From Pseudomonas sp. S06B 330 (lineage in GTDB: Bacteria; Pseudomonadota; Gammaproteobacteria; Pseudomonadales; Pseudomonadaceae), in assembly GCF_002845275.2 (NCBI RefSeq), contig NZ_CP088149.1:4584501-4648500 (forward strand): a DNA stretch of 64,000 bases, read 5' to 3'. The first letter of the stretch is position 1, and every line of letters starts with the position of its first letter. A program made the translations under genes and the position numbers. Shown piece after piece: positions 44,818 to 52,868 of this stretch. The notes under the pieces are model-generated. The model did not search any database. It had not been told where the DNA came from and saw only the letters and a list, made by a program, of their open reading frames with translations.

Positions 44818-47800
44818 CTAAAGTGCATGCGGCACTTTCTGAAGCTCCCTTTCAATATCCGCCTTGAGCTGCAGCATCACCTGCTCCAGCGCAGGCCAGG
44901 CGGCGCTTACCGCGTCCGCACCACGTTCACGGCGTGCGCGGCTCAAGGCAGCGCACGCCTGGGCCAAGGGCAAGGCGTCAATCAGGCAGGCAACGCCCTC
45001 AATCCGATGCAAGGAGGCGCGTATAGCGTCCAGCGCCTGGTCCGATACGGCTTGAGCAAGCAACAACTGTTCTTCACCAAGGTTCTTCTGCAACTCCTCA
45101 AGCATACGCTGCATGACCTGCGGGTTAGCCTGGGTCATCTGCTGCAGGGTCTGGATGCGAAAACTGCACAGCGGCGCCCGCGCCTCTATCACCGCCGACA
45201 AACGCGCGAGGGAAACCGGTTTGACCAGCAGGTCGTCCATCCCTGCCGCCAGGCAACGCTCACGCTCCTCTTTCATGGCATTGGCGGTACAACCCACGAT
45301 GGCGGTCGCCGGTCGCAGCTGTTGGCTTTCCACCCGGCGGATCGCTCGAGCCAGGGCGTAACCACTCATGACCGGCATGTTGCAGTCGGTCAGCAGCAGG
45401 TCAAAGCGTTCGCGTTGCATCGCCTCCAGTGCCGCCTGGCCCGATTCCACGGCCAGCACCTGATGGCCGAGAAACGCCAGTTGCTGGCTGAGCACCAGGC
45501 GATTGGCAGACAGGTCATCCACCACCAGAATCCGTCGTGGCTGGCTGTCCTGACGGGGTACAGCCTCTGCGACGCAAGGTTCCTGGGCTTGGACAACCGG
45601 CTCAACGGCAATCTCCACACGTACCTCGGTGCCCTGACCCGGCGCACTTTGCAGGCTAATTGTACCGTCCATCAGCTCTACCAGTTGCCGGCAAATGCTC
45701 AAACCTAAACCAGAGCCCCCGTACTCGCCGGCTAAACGCGCACTGGCCTGAACAAAGGGAGTGAACAGTTCGCTTTGCTGCTGCGCACTGAGGCCAATTC
45801 CACTGTCACGCACACAAAACAGCAAGCCCACCCCTGCTGGCGTGTCCTGCCCGGTACGACTGACCTGGACATTGACCTGGCCCAGGTGTGTAAACTTGAG
45901 GGCATTACCGAGCAAGTTGACCATCACCTGACGCAGTCGCAGAGGATCAAACCAATACGCGCCTTGTACGTCGTCGGCAACGTGCAGGTGCAGATCCAAG
46001 CCTTGCGTCACAGCCTGGTTGCGAAACTGACTGACTATGCCTTCCATAAACGGCTTCAGCGCAATCGCCTGAGGTGCCAGCTGCAGGCTACCGGCTTCAA
46101 TCCGGGCCAGGTCCAGGCTGTCACCGATCAAGGCCATGAGCTCACCCGCCGATCGGTGGGCAGTCTCCAATCCTGGTGACGGCACTTGGCCGTTGGCCAG
46201 AGCTGTTTCGCGCTCCAGTTCAAGCAAGCCGACGATCACCGCCATAGGCGTTCGGATCTCATGGCTCATGGTCGCCAGGAAGACACTTTTGGCCTGGTTG
46301 GCCTGCTCCGCCTGCTGGCGCGCCTCGACCAGATCAACTTCCAGTTGCTTGCGTTCAGTGATGTCGATCCAGCCGCCGAGCAGGCCTTGCAGTTGACCAT
46401 CGGCGCGGTAGAACGGCACTGTCCATTGGTAGGCATCGGTGCGCTGGCCCTGATGCTCAATACAGCGATCAACAAACACCGGTTTGGGGTCCTGCAGCAG
46501 ACTTAAATAGTCTGCGTGCAGTTGCGTTGCCAATTCATGGGGGATCACCTCGATGTCGGTCAGGCGACGTCCTTTGACATCCTCCAGGCGCAATGAGAAC
46601 ACCTGCTCGTAACTCTTGTTACAGGTAATCAGGCGTCCCTCCAGATCCCGCACATAAATTGGATTGGGGATTCCGTCGAGCAATGCGCGCTTGAAGGCCA
46701 ACTGGTCGTTGAGCGCCTCTTCGGCCTTTTCCCGCTGGTTGATCTGCGCCCGCAAGCGACTGCTCCAGAGCAGTGAAGCCAGTCCGAACAGCACAGCGCC
46801 CGCCGCGCTCCAGTACATCCAGGGTGCAATCTGCTGCCAAGCCGGAGCTGGTGGAGCCAACGCGCCCAACCACTTCATGCGTACGGCACGTAGCTCAGCA
46901 ACCGGGAAGGCTTCCAGCGCCTTGTTCACAATGCTTTCCAGTTCCGGGGCGTTGCGTCGCACGGAAAACCTGTCCGGCGCCCATTTGCCCTCCACCCCAC
47001 GTCCGACCTTGAGTTGCGGTTCATTGTTGAGCACGCTGTAGGCACCGATCTCACTGTCAATGGTCGCCAACGCCTCGCCGGTGCGTACTTTTTCCCGCGC
47101 CTGCTGCAGCGAATCCACCAGCAGCAAACGGATGCCAGGGTGCTCGTGGCGGATACTGCTCTCCAGCGCATGCTGGGCAGGCAAGGCCAGGGTTTCGCCG
47201 GCCAGCTCTTCCAGCGACGCCAGCCCCAGGTTCGCGGGTCGAACAATGAACACCCAGCTCTGCCCACCCAACGAATGGGTGAAGTTGAGGAACGTCCGAC
47301 GTTCCGGCGTTTCGCTCAACGTGGTACTCATGTCTGCCTGTCCGGTCTTGAGCAGGTGCAGACTTTGGGCGATCGACCCGGAAGGTGCATAGACAAACTG
47401 CAGCCCGGTCAACTGCGCAATGGTGGCCAATACATCGCTGTTGAGGCCTGTCCAATCGCCCTGGCGATTGCGAAACAGGTACGGTGGATACTGGCTGCCG
47501 ACCACCGTCACCTTTGGATGGCTGGCGATCCATTGCCGCTCCTTGGCGGTCAGTACGACGCGGTGATGGGCCACATCCGAGCCTAGCCCGGAGGTCCAAC
47601 GGCCAAGAATCTCCCGACGCGCCGCATCATCGAGACTGGCCAGCGCACGGTTGAACAAGGCCTGCAACGGCCGATCTTCGGCCCGTATGGCGAAGGCGAA
47701 ACCAATGGGTGGCAAGGCACTGGGACCAACCACTTGCAGGCCCAGGTACGGACGCAGAGCGTTGAAGGCGCGAATGATGATCTCGTTGCCGATAAAGGCA

Positions 47801-48420
47801 TCGACTTCCCCCAGGTTGAGGGCTTCCAGGGCGCTACTGAGGTTGGGGGCCAGTATCACCTGGCTCTGGGGATAGACTCGCTGCATTACCTGGGTATCGG
47901 CATAGCCGTCGAGCAGGACAATCTTCTTCCCGGCCAGGGACTCGGCGGGCAACGCCGCGCCACCGCGTACCACTACCATGGAGCGGTCGGGGATGTAGTC
48001 CTCGGTAAAAAGCAGGCCCGGTACGCTGCGCTCGAAGCCATTGGCGCTGGTCAGCACGTCGATCAGCCCGTTGTGCAGGGCTTCGATGGCTTCCTCGCGC
48101 TTGGCGAATGCCAGTACTTGAGTCTTGAGCCCAAGGCGGTCGGCAACCAGGCTCAGGTAGTCGGCACTGATGCCCTGGTAGCGGTTGCGGTCGATGGTGA
48201 TATCAACCGGCTCATAATCAGCAATGGAGATCCCCACCCGCAGTACGCGTGCCGGGCCGAGCCATTGCTGTTCGGCATGGCTCAACGGCATCGGTTCCAG
48301 GTCGATGAACGGCGGTGCCAGGGTAAAGGGCAGTTGTGCTGCCTGCGCCCAGCCTACCGTGCAGATCCACAGCAGGCAGGCCAACAGCAACGCCGTTGTT
48401 TGACGGGGTCCTTTGCGCAT
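44818..48420 (-). CDS. rocS1: RocS1/SadS-type unorthodox hybrid sensor kinase (BvgS-like)
   Basis: Membrane phosphorelay kinase, 1200 aa. Domains (approximate): signal peptide 1-27; two periplasmic solute-binding family 3 domains, 58-275 and 300-515; one membrane helix 525-547; PAS 575-690; HisKA 705-770 with the phospho-His in FLATMSHEIRTPMAV; HATPase 815-925 (NLLGNALKFTHLGQ, GGSGLGLSICRQLVELMDG); receiver 950-1065 (FDLLLTDCNMPVMSG); Hpt 1095-1190 with His in RASLHRIEGVACL. This order is that of BvgS and of P. aeruginosa RocS1. ATG start. A hexanucleotide repeat begins 79 bp upstream of the start codon. The ligand is unknown. Confidence 0.93.
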   Translation of the reverse strand: MRKGPRQTTALLLACLLWICTVGWAQAAQLPFTLAPPFIDLEPMPLSHAEQQWLGPARVLRVGISIADYEPVDITIDRNRYQGISADYLSLVADRLGLKTQVLAFAKREEAIEALHNGLIDVLTSANGFERSVPGLLFTEDYIPDRSMVVVRGGAALPAESLAGKKIVLLDGYADTQVMQRVYPQSQVILAPNLSSALEALNLGEVDAFIGNEIIIRAFNALRPYLGLQVVGPSALPPIGFAFAIRAEDRPLQALFNRALASLDDAARREILGRWTSGLGSDVAHHRVVLTAKERQWIASHPKVTVVGSQYPPYLFRNRQGDWTGLNSDVLATIAQLTGLQFVYAPSGSIAQSLHLLKTGQADMSTTLSETPERRTFLNFTHSLGGQSWVFIVRPANLGLASLEELAGETLALPAQHALESSIRHEHPGIRLLLVDSLQQAREKVRTGEALATIDSEIGAYSVLNNEPQLKVGRGVEGKWAPDRFSVRRNAPELESIVNKALEAFPVAELRAVRMKWLGALAPPAPAWQQIAPWMYWSAAGAVLFGLASLLWSSRLRAQINQREKAEEALNDQLAFKRALLDGIPNPIYVRDLEGRLITCNKSYEQVFSLRLEDVKGRRLTDIEVIPHELATQLHADYLSLLQDPKPVFVDRCIEHQGQRTDAYQWTVPFYRADGQLQGLLGGWIDITERKQLEVDLVEARQQAEQANQAKSVFLATMSHEIRTPMAVIVGLLELERETALANGQVPSPGLETAHRSAGELMALIGDSLDLARIEAGSLQLAPQAIALKPFMEGIVSQFRNQAVTQGLDLHLHVADDVQGAYWFDPLRLRQVMVNLLGNALKFTHLGQVNVQVSRTGQDTPAGVGLLFCVRDSGIGLSAQQQSELFTPFVQASARLAGEYGGSGLGLSICRQLVELMDGTISLQSAPGQGTEVRVEIAVEPVVQAQEPCVAEAVPRQDSQPRRILVVDDLSANRLVLSQQLAFLGHQVLAVESGQAALEAMQRERFDLLLTDCNMPVMSGYALARAIRRVESQQLRPATAIVGCTANAMKEERERCLAAGMDDLLVKPVSLARLSAVIEARAPLCSFRIQTLQQMTQANPQVMQRMLEELQKNLGEEQLLLAQAVSDQALDAIRASLHRIEGVACLIDALPLAQACAALSRARRERGADAVSAAWPALEQVMLQLKADIERELQKVPHAL

Positions 48421-48498
48421 CGATTCTCCATTGCTACTTCTGACTCAGGCCAGTGTAGAAGTTAATAGGTTCTTCACGGCATCCTGATCTGGGGGCTC

Positions 48499-48557
48499 GT
48501 GCTGGTGCTGGTGCTGGTGCTGGTGCTGGTGCTGGTGCTGGTGCTGGTGCTGGTGCT
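48499..48557. repeat. Hexanucleotide tandem repeat (GTGCTG), about 9.8 copies
   Basis: Nine perfect GTGCTG units followed by a partial GTGCT. It lies 79-137 bp upstream of the rocS1 start codon, in the likely promoter or 5' leader. Each unit is 6 bp, so copy changes shift promoter spacing in steps of 6. Confidence 0.95.
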
Positions 48558-48618
48558 TAGGGCGGGGGCTGAGCCATTCGGTGCAGCGACGCTGACGACC
48601 CATTCCGCCCTTACGGCG

Positions 48619-48646
48619 GCCTACTTTTTTCTTGGAAAAAGTAGGC
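48619..48646. repeat. Hairpin repeat with CCTAC/GTAGG stem
   Basis: GCCTACTTTTTT and AAAAAGTAGGC arms with a short loop. I recall this motif, with flanking ACGGCGG and CAAAACCGCTTGCTCC, as a dispersed intergenic element in Pseudomonas genomes. It could also work as a terminator in either direction. Confidence 0.7.
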
Positions 48647-48852
48647 AAAACCGCTTGCTCCTGCATACGGCCCTACGCTGCGCTTCGGGTCCCCTCGCTC
48701 CGGAACCTTCCAGGGCCACGCGGCCTACGACTTGCTTCGCCAAGTCTACGTCTCGCGTCTTCGACTATCGCCGAAGGTGCTGCGCACTGCCCCTACAGGT
48801 ACCTCCACTCGGCCTCCTGAAGTCGCAGTCTGCAGCGCATGAACCTACGCGT

Positions 48853-48894
48853 ACAAAGATCAAAAACAAGATCAAGATCAAGATCAAGATCAAG
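48853..48894. repeat. Hexanucleotide tandem repeat (ATCAAG), 4 perfect copies plus degenerate copies
   Basis: Four perfect ATCAAG units (48871-48894), preceded by three variant units (ACAAAG, ATCAAA, AACAAG). It is a second short tandem array with a different unit, 300 bp from the first. Confidence 0.9.
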
Positions 48895-48920
48895 TGCAGT
48901 GCGAGGTGTTGCACTGCTTT

Positions 48921-49007
48921 TGTGGGAGCTGGTCTTGCCAGCGATGCAGACACCGCACACTGACTAACACCCAGTCGATGCCACCGCCAGTAAAACTGGC
49001 GCCCACA
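48921..49007. repeat. REP pair upstream of the thrC terminator
   Basis: TGTGGGAGCTGGTCTTGCCA followed about 45 bp later by the inverted TAAAACTGGCGCCCACA. Member of the family listed at 12469. Confidence 0.8.
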
Positions 49008-49131
49008 ATTGTCGCCCGAGGGCGTCCGGCTGTGTAGGTATCCAGGGGCAGTTCGCAGCACCTTCGGTGTAACTGAAGACGCAAGAGGTAGATTTACGTG
49101 GCGAGTCGAAGGCCGCGATGCCAAAACATAA

Positions 49132-49154
49132 AAAGCCCGTCATAGACGGGCTTT
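49132..49154 (-). terminator. Rho-independent terminator of thrC
   Basis: Perfect stem AAAGCCCGTC / GACGGGCTTT with a 3-base loop. On the minus strand it is followed by TTATG. It lies 20-42 bp after the thrC stop. Confidence 0.85.
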
Positions 49155-49173
49155 CTGTGGGCCTATCAGTCGG

Positions 49174-50583
49174 TCAGAGTGGCTTGCCGCGATTACCATG
49201 CTGACTGACGAACGCTTGTACCGCCTTCAGGTCATTGGCCAAGACTGTGCAACGCTCTTCCCGGGCGAACAAGTCACTCAGGTGTGCTGGCAATTCCAGC
49301 GCCTTGCCGACGCCGGCCTTTTCCACCGCGTCCGGGAACTTGACCGGATGCGCAGTGCCCAGCACCACCATCGGTGTATCCAGGCTGCGCCGACATTCGC
49401 GAGCGGCCTTGACCCCGATCGCCGTGTGCGGATCAAGTACTTCACCAGTCTGGGCGAAGACCTCGGCGATGGTTTCGCAGGTTTGCGCATCATCGACGGC
49501 CAGCGAATCGAACAGCTTGCGCGCTTCGGTCCAGCGATCCTGATCGACGCTGAAACCACCACCCTGCTTGAAGTCATCCATCAACCCGGCAATCGCCGCG
49601 CCGTTGCGACCGTGCAGGTCGAACAGCAAGCGCTCGAAGTTGGACGAGACCATGATGTCCATCGAAGGCGACAGGGTCGCGTGCAGGGTTTCCTTGACGT
49701 ACTGGTTGCCGCTCATGAAACGGTGCAGGATGTCATTGCGGTTGGTGGCGACAATCAGCTGGTTGATCGGCAGGCCCATGTTGCGCGCCAGGTAGCCAGC
49801 GAAGATATCGCCAAAGTTACCGGTCGGCACCGAGAACGCAATCGAACGCGCCGGGCCACCCAACTGCAGGGCCGCGTGGAAGTAGTAGACGATCTGGGCC
49901 ATGATCCGCGCCCAGTTGATCGAGTTGACCGCCACCAGGCGCGTGCCCTTGAGAAAGCCCTGGTCAGCGAAGCTGGCCTTGACCATCTCCTGGCAGTCGT
50001 CGAAGTTGCCTTCGATGGCGATATTGTGGATGTTCTCACCAAAGATGGTGGTCATCTGCCGGCGCTGAACTTCCGATACACGCTGGTGCGGGTGCAGGAT
50101 GAAGATGTCGACGTTGTCGCAACGGCGGCAGCCTTCAATGGCAGCAGAACCGGTGTCACCACTGGTGGCGCCAATGATCACTACGCGCTCGCCACGCTTG
50201 GCCAGCACGTGGTCCAGCAGGCGACCGAGCAGTTGCAGGGCAAAGTCCTTGAACGCCAGGGTCGGGCCGTGGAACAGCTCCAATACCCATTCGTTGCTGT
50301 TCAGCTGACGCAACGGGGCGACTGCGGCGTGGGCGAACTCGCCGTAAGTTTCTTCGAGAATCTTCTTGAAGTCGGCATCGGCAATGCTACCGGTGACGAA
50401 CGGGCGCATCACCCGGAATGCCAGCTCGTGGTACGGCAGGCCTGCCCAGGAGGCAATTTCTTCCTGGGTGAAACGCGGTAGGTTTTCCGGCACGTACAGA
50501 CCGCCATCACTGGCCAGACCGGCGAGCAGGACGTCTTCGAAATTCAGGGCCGGTGCTTGACCGCGGGTACTGATGTAACGCAT
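49174..50583 (-). CDS. thrC: Threonine synthase
   Basis: PLP enzyme converting O-phosphohomoserine to threonine, the last step of threonine synthesis. 469 aa. The PLP lysine is in FHGPTLAFKDFALQLLG (Lys112). The Gly-rich phosphate loop GATSGDTGSAAIEGCRR and FSVPTGNFGDIFAGYLA confirm the family. It lies 27 bp after hom on the same strand, so the two threonine genes form an operon. It ends with a strong terminator. Confidence 0.97.
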   Translation of the reverse strand: MRYISTRGQAPALNFEDVLLAGLASDGGLYVPENLPRFTQEEIASWAGLPYHELAFRVMRPFVTGSIADADFKKILEETYGEFAHAAVAPLRQLNSNEWVLELFHGPTLAFKDFALQLLGRLLDHVLAKRGERVVIIGATSGDTGSAAIEGCRRCDNVDIFILHPHQRVSEVQRRQMTTIFGENIHNIAIEGNFDDCQEMVKASFADQGFLKGTRLVAVNSINWARIMAQIVYYFHAALQLGGPARSIAFSVPTGNFGDIFAGYLARNMGLPINQLIVATNRNDILHRFMSGNQYVKETLHATLSPSMDIMVSSNFERLLFDLHGRNGAAIAGLMDDFKQGGGFSVDQDRWTEARKLFDSLAVDDAQTCETIAEVFAQTGEVLDPHTAIGVKAARECRRSLDTPMVVLGTAHPVKFPDAVEKAGVGKALELPAHLSDLFAREERCTVLANDLKAVQAFVSQHGNRGKPL

Positions 50584-50610
50584 GACCTAATCCTCTAACG
50601 CAAAGACTGC

Positions 50611-51915
50611 TCAGTTCAGTTGTTCGACACGGATACGTACGACGTTGCCAACCACATCCTGCAATGCTTCCAGGGCGGTGATGGCATCGTTCATGCGTTG
50701 TTCGAGCACACGGTGGGTGAGCAGGATCATTGGCACCAGGCCGTCCTGTTCCTCGACTTCCTTCTGCATGATCGATTCGATGTTGATGCCCCGCTCCGAG
50801 AGGATGCTTGCCACTTGGGCCAGCACGCCTGGATGATCTTTGGCCTGGATGCGCAGGTAGTAGGCGCTTTCGCACGCTTCGATCGGCAGGATCGGATGTG
50901 CCGACAGTGAATCCGGCTGGAAGGCCAGGTGGGGCACACGGTTTTCCGGATCGGAGGTCATTGCCCGGACCACGTCGACCAAATCGGCCACTACTGAGGA
51001 AGCGGTAGGCTCCATACCAGCGCCCGCACCGTAGAACAACGTAGAGCCAGCGGCATCACCGTTAACCATGACCGCGTTCATCACACCGTTGACGTTGGCG
51101 ATCAGGCGGTCGGCTGGGATCAGTGTCGGGTGGACCCGCAGCTCGATGCCGTTGGCGGTACTGCGCGCCACGCCCAGGTGCTTGATCCGGTAGCCAAGGG
51201 CTTCGGCGTAGTTCACATCGGCGGTGGTCAGCTGGGTGATACCCTCGGTGTAAGCCTTGTCGAACTGCAGTGGGATACCAAAGGCGATGGAGGCCAGGAT
51301 GGTCAGCTTGTGCGCCGCGTCGATGCCTTCAACGTCGAAGGTTGGATCGGCTTCGGCATAACCCAAGGCCTGAGCTTCGGCAAGCACGTCGGGGAAGGTG
51401 CGGCCCTTCTCACGCATTTCAGTGAGGATGAAGTTGCCAGTGCCGTTGATGATCCCGGCGACCCAGTTGATGCGGTTGGCCGAGAGGCCTTCACGAATTG
51501 CCTTGATGACGGGAATACCGCCTGCCACTGCCGCTTCGAAGGCGACAATAACGCCCTTCTCGCGCGCCTTGGCGAAAATTTCGTTGCCGTGCACGGCGAT
51601 CAGCGCCTTGTTGGCGGTGACCACGTGCTTGCCGTTGTCGATTGCCTTGAGCACTAGATCACGGGCAATGGTGTAGCCGCCAATCAGCTCGATGACAATG
51701 TCGATTTCCGGGTTCGTTGCGACCTCGAATACATCAGCGGTAATGGGGGTACCGGTAATCTGGCAATTCGGGTTTGGCGAACGCATGGCAATCTGTGCCA
51801 CTTCGATACCACGCCCGGCACGGCGGGCGATCTCCTCGGCGTTACGCTGAAGTACATTGAAGGTACCGCCACCGACGGTCCCCAACCCACAGATGCCTAC
51901 TTTGACCGGTTTCAC
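50611..51915 (-). CDS. hom: Homoserine dehydrogenase (monofunctional)
   Basis: NAD(P)H-dependent reduction of aspartate semialdehyde to homoserine. The Rossmann motif is VGICGLGTVGGGTFNVLQRN; the catalytic region is TANKALIAVHGNEIFAKARE with VAFEAAVAGGIPVIKAIREG. The C-terminal ACT domain (about 350-434; YYLRIQAKDHPGVLAQVASI) suggests feedback regulation, typically by threonine. The start is GTG at 51915 with GGGGAG ahead, giving the family length of 434 aa; the 20-codon extension is not used. It is co-transcribed with thrC. Confidence 0.97.
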   Translation of the reverse strand: MKPVKVGICGLGTVGGGTFNVLQRNAEEIARRAGRGIEVAQIAMRSPNPNCQITGTPITADVFEVATNPEIDIVIELIGGYTIARDLVLKAIDNGKHVVTANKALIAVHGNEIFAKAREKGVIVAFEAAVAGGIPVIKAIREGLSANRINWVAGIINGTGNFILTEMREKGRTFPDVLAEAQALGYAEADPTFDVEGIDAAHKLTILASIAFGIPLQFDKAYTEGITQLTTADVNYAEALGYRIKHLGVARSTANGIELRVHPTLIPADRLIANVNGVMNAVMVNGDAAGSTLFYGAGAGMEPTASSVVADLVDVVRAMTSDPENRVPHLAFQPDSLSAHPILPIEACESAYYLRIQAKDHPGVLAQVASILSERGINIESIMQKEVEEQDGLVPMILLTHRVLEQRMNDAITALEALQDVVGNVVRIRVEQLN

Positions 51916-51932
51916 TGTGAACTCCCCATTGA

Positions 51933-51955
51933 ACGAACGGCACGCAGCCGTTCGT
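51933..51955. other. Hairpin in the leader just upstream of hom
   Basis: ACGAACGG and CCGTTCGT arms (8-bp stem, 7-base loop). It lies 18 bp before the hom start codon and immediately after the dsbC terminator, so it is probably in the hom leader if transcription starts between them. Regulation of hom by this hairpin is speculative. Confidence 0.45.
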
Positions 51956-51961
51956 GAAAAC

Positions 51962-51985
51962 AGCCGTCTCCCCATGGTGACGGCT
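51962..51985 (-). terminator. Rho-independent terminator of dsbC
   Basis: AGCCGTC and GACGGCT arms around a 10-base loop, followed on the minus strand by GTTTTC. It lies 11-34 bp after the dsbC stop. Confidence 0.75.
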
Positions 51986-51996
51986 CGCTTGTTGAT

Positions 51997-52731
51997 TTAC
52001 TTACTGCCGGCCAGTGCCAACTTGGCAACCTGTGGCGCCGGTTGATAACCCGGAATCACCTGACCGTCCTCAAGGACGATGGCCGGGGTACCGTTGACAC
52101 CAATCGATTGGCCCAGCTGGAATTGCTTGCTGACCGGGTTGGCGCATTTGGCCGCCTTGATTTCTTTACCGTCGATCATCTTGTCCAGAGCGCCCTTGCG
52201 GTCGCTGGAGCACCAGACGGCTTGTAATTGTTCGTCGCCCGGGGAGCCGAGGCCCTGTCGCGGGAAGGCTACGTAGCGCACTTCGATACCGCGACGGTTG
52301 AGCTCAGGAACTTCGGCGTGCAGCTTGTGGCAGTACGGGCAGGTCGTGTCGGTAAACACAGTGATGTGCGATTTGGTTTCGCCCTTGGCAGGATAAACCA
52401 CCATCTCGGCCGCTGGAATAGCATTAATGCTCTTGGCGATGGCCTGACGCTCGGTTTTTTCCGTCAGGTTGACCGGCTTGCCATCCTGGATCTGATACAG
52501 ATAGCCCTGCATGACGAACTGGCCATCGGGGCTGGCATACAATACGCGACCGCCCTGAAGCTTGACTTCGTACAAGCCGTTCAATGGGCTTGAGGCAACG
52601 CTTTCGACCGGCAAACCCAGTTCCAGGGTCTGCAGGGTCTTACGGATTGCCTGCTCGGCGTTGTCGGCGGCAGCGGCAAAAGTGCTGACCAACGCCAGGG
52701 TGGCGGTGGCGATAATCTGGGTCACGCGCAT
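51997..52731 (-). CDS. dsbC: Periplasmic disulfide isomerase DsbC
   Basis: Rearranges wrong disulfide bonds in periplasmic proteins and is kept reduced by DsbD. Signal peptide 1-21 (IIATATLALVSTFAAA). The N-terminal dimerisation domain runs to about 80. The thioredoxin domain has the active site TDTTCPYCHKL (CPYC at 131-134) and cis-Pro in GVNGTPAIVLEDG. A second Cys pair, WCSS and AKCA, is conserved structurally. The ATG at 52731 gives 244 aa; the upstream 10-codon extension is not used. It is followed by its own terminator and hom; xerD is upstream on the same strand, 137 bp away. Confidence 0.95.
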   Translation of the reverse strand: MRVTQIIATATLALVSTFAAAADNAEQAIRKTLQTLELGLPVESVASSPLNGLYEVKLQGGRVLYASPDGQFVMQGYLYQIQDGKPVNLTEKTERQAIAKSINAIPAAEMVVYPAKGETKSHITVFTDTTCPYCHKLHAEVPELNRRGIEVRYVAFPRQGLGSPGDEQLQAVWCSSDRKGALDKMIDGKEIKAAKCANPVSKQFQLGQSIGVNGTPAIVLEDGQVIPGYQPAPQVAKLALAGSK

Positions 52732-52868
52732 GGAAACTCCTGAAGGCGGGCAAAGGGCCAATCAAGCAAGGCACGTGCTGAAATGACGGTGCGCGGATGG
52801 CCCTTGATGCAAACCGCCCAAGCCTACCACATCATGTCCATGCAGACCGCCCCCAGCCGATACCGTGA

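Larger units (their letters stand above)
48421..49173. other. 753-bp gene-free region with several repeat types
   Basis: No credible coding region on either strand. It contains, left to right, the rocS1 5' region, a GTGCTG tandem repeat (48499-48557), a hairpin repeat (48619-48646), a second tandem repeat (48853-48894), a REP pair (48921-49007) and the thrC terminator (49132-49154). Any open frames here are made of the repeats (His-Gln or Leu-Val alternation). Confidence 0.75.

Noticed and set aside
48499..48894. Possible CRISPR array
   Set aside because: The repeats are contiguous hexamers without spacers of constant length, and there are no cas genes.
48445..48963. Open frames with long His-Gln (minus, 48445-48666) or Leu-Val (plus, 48499-48963) alternation
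   Set aside because: The alternation is only the GTGCTG repeat read in two frames, the rest is the dispersed hairpin element, and neither has a credible start signal or conserved sequence.
49198..50481. 427-aa plus-strand open frame opposite thrC
   Set aside because: It lies entirely over threonine synthase, whose motifs are unambiguous; the composition is that of a shadow frame.
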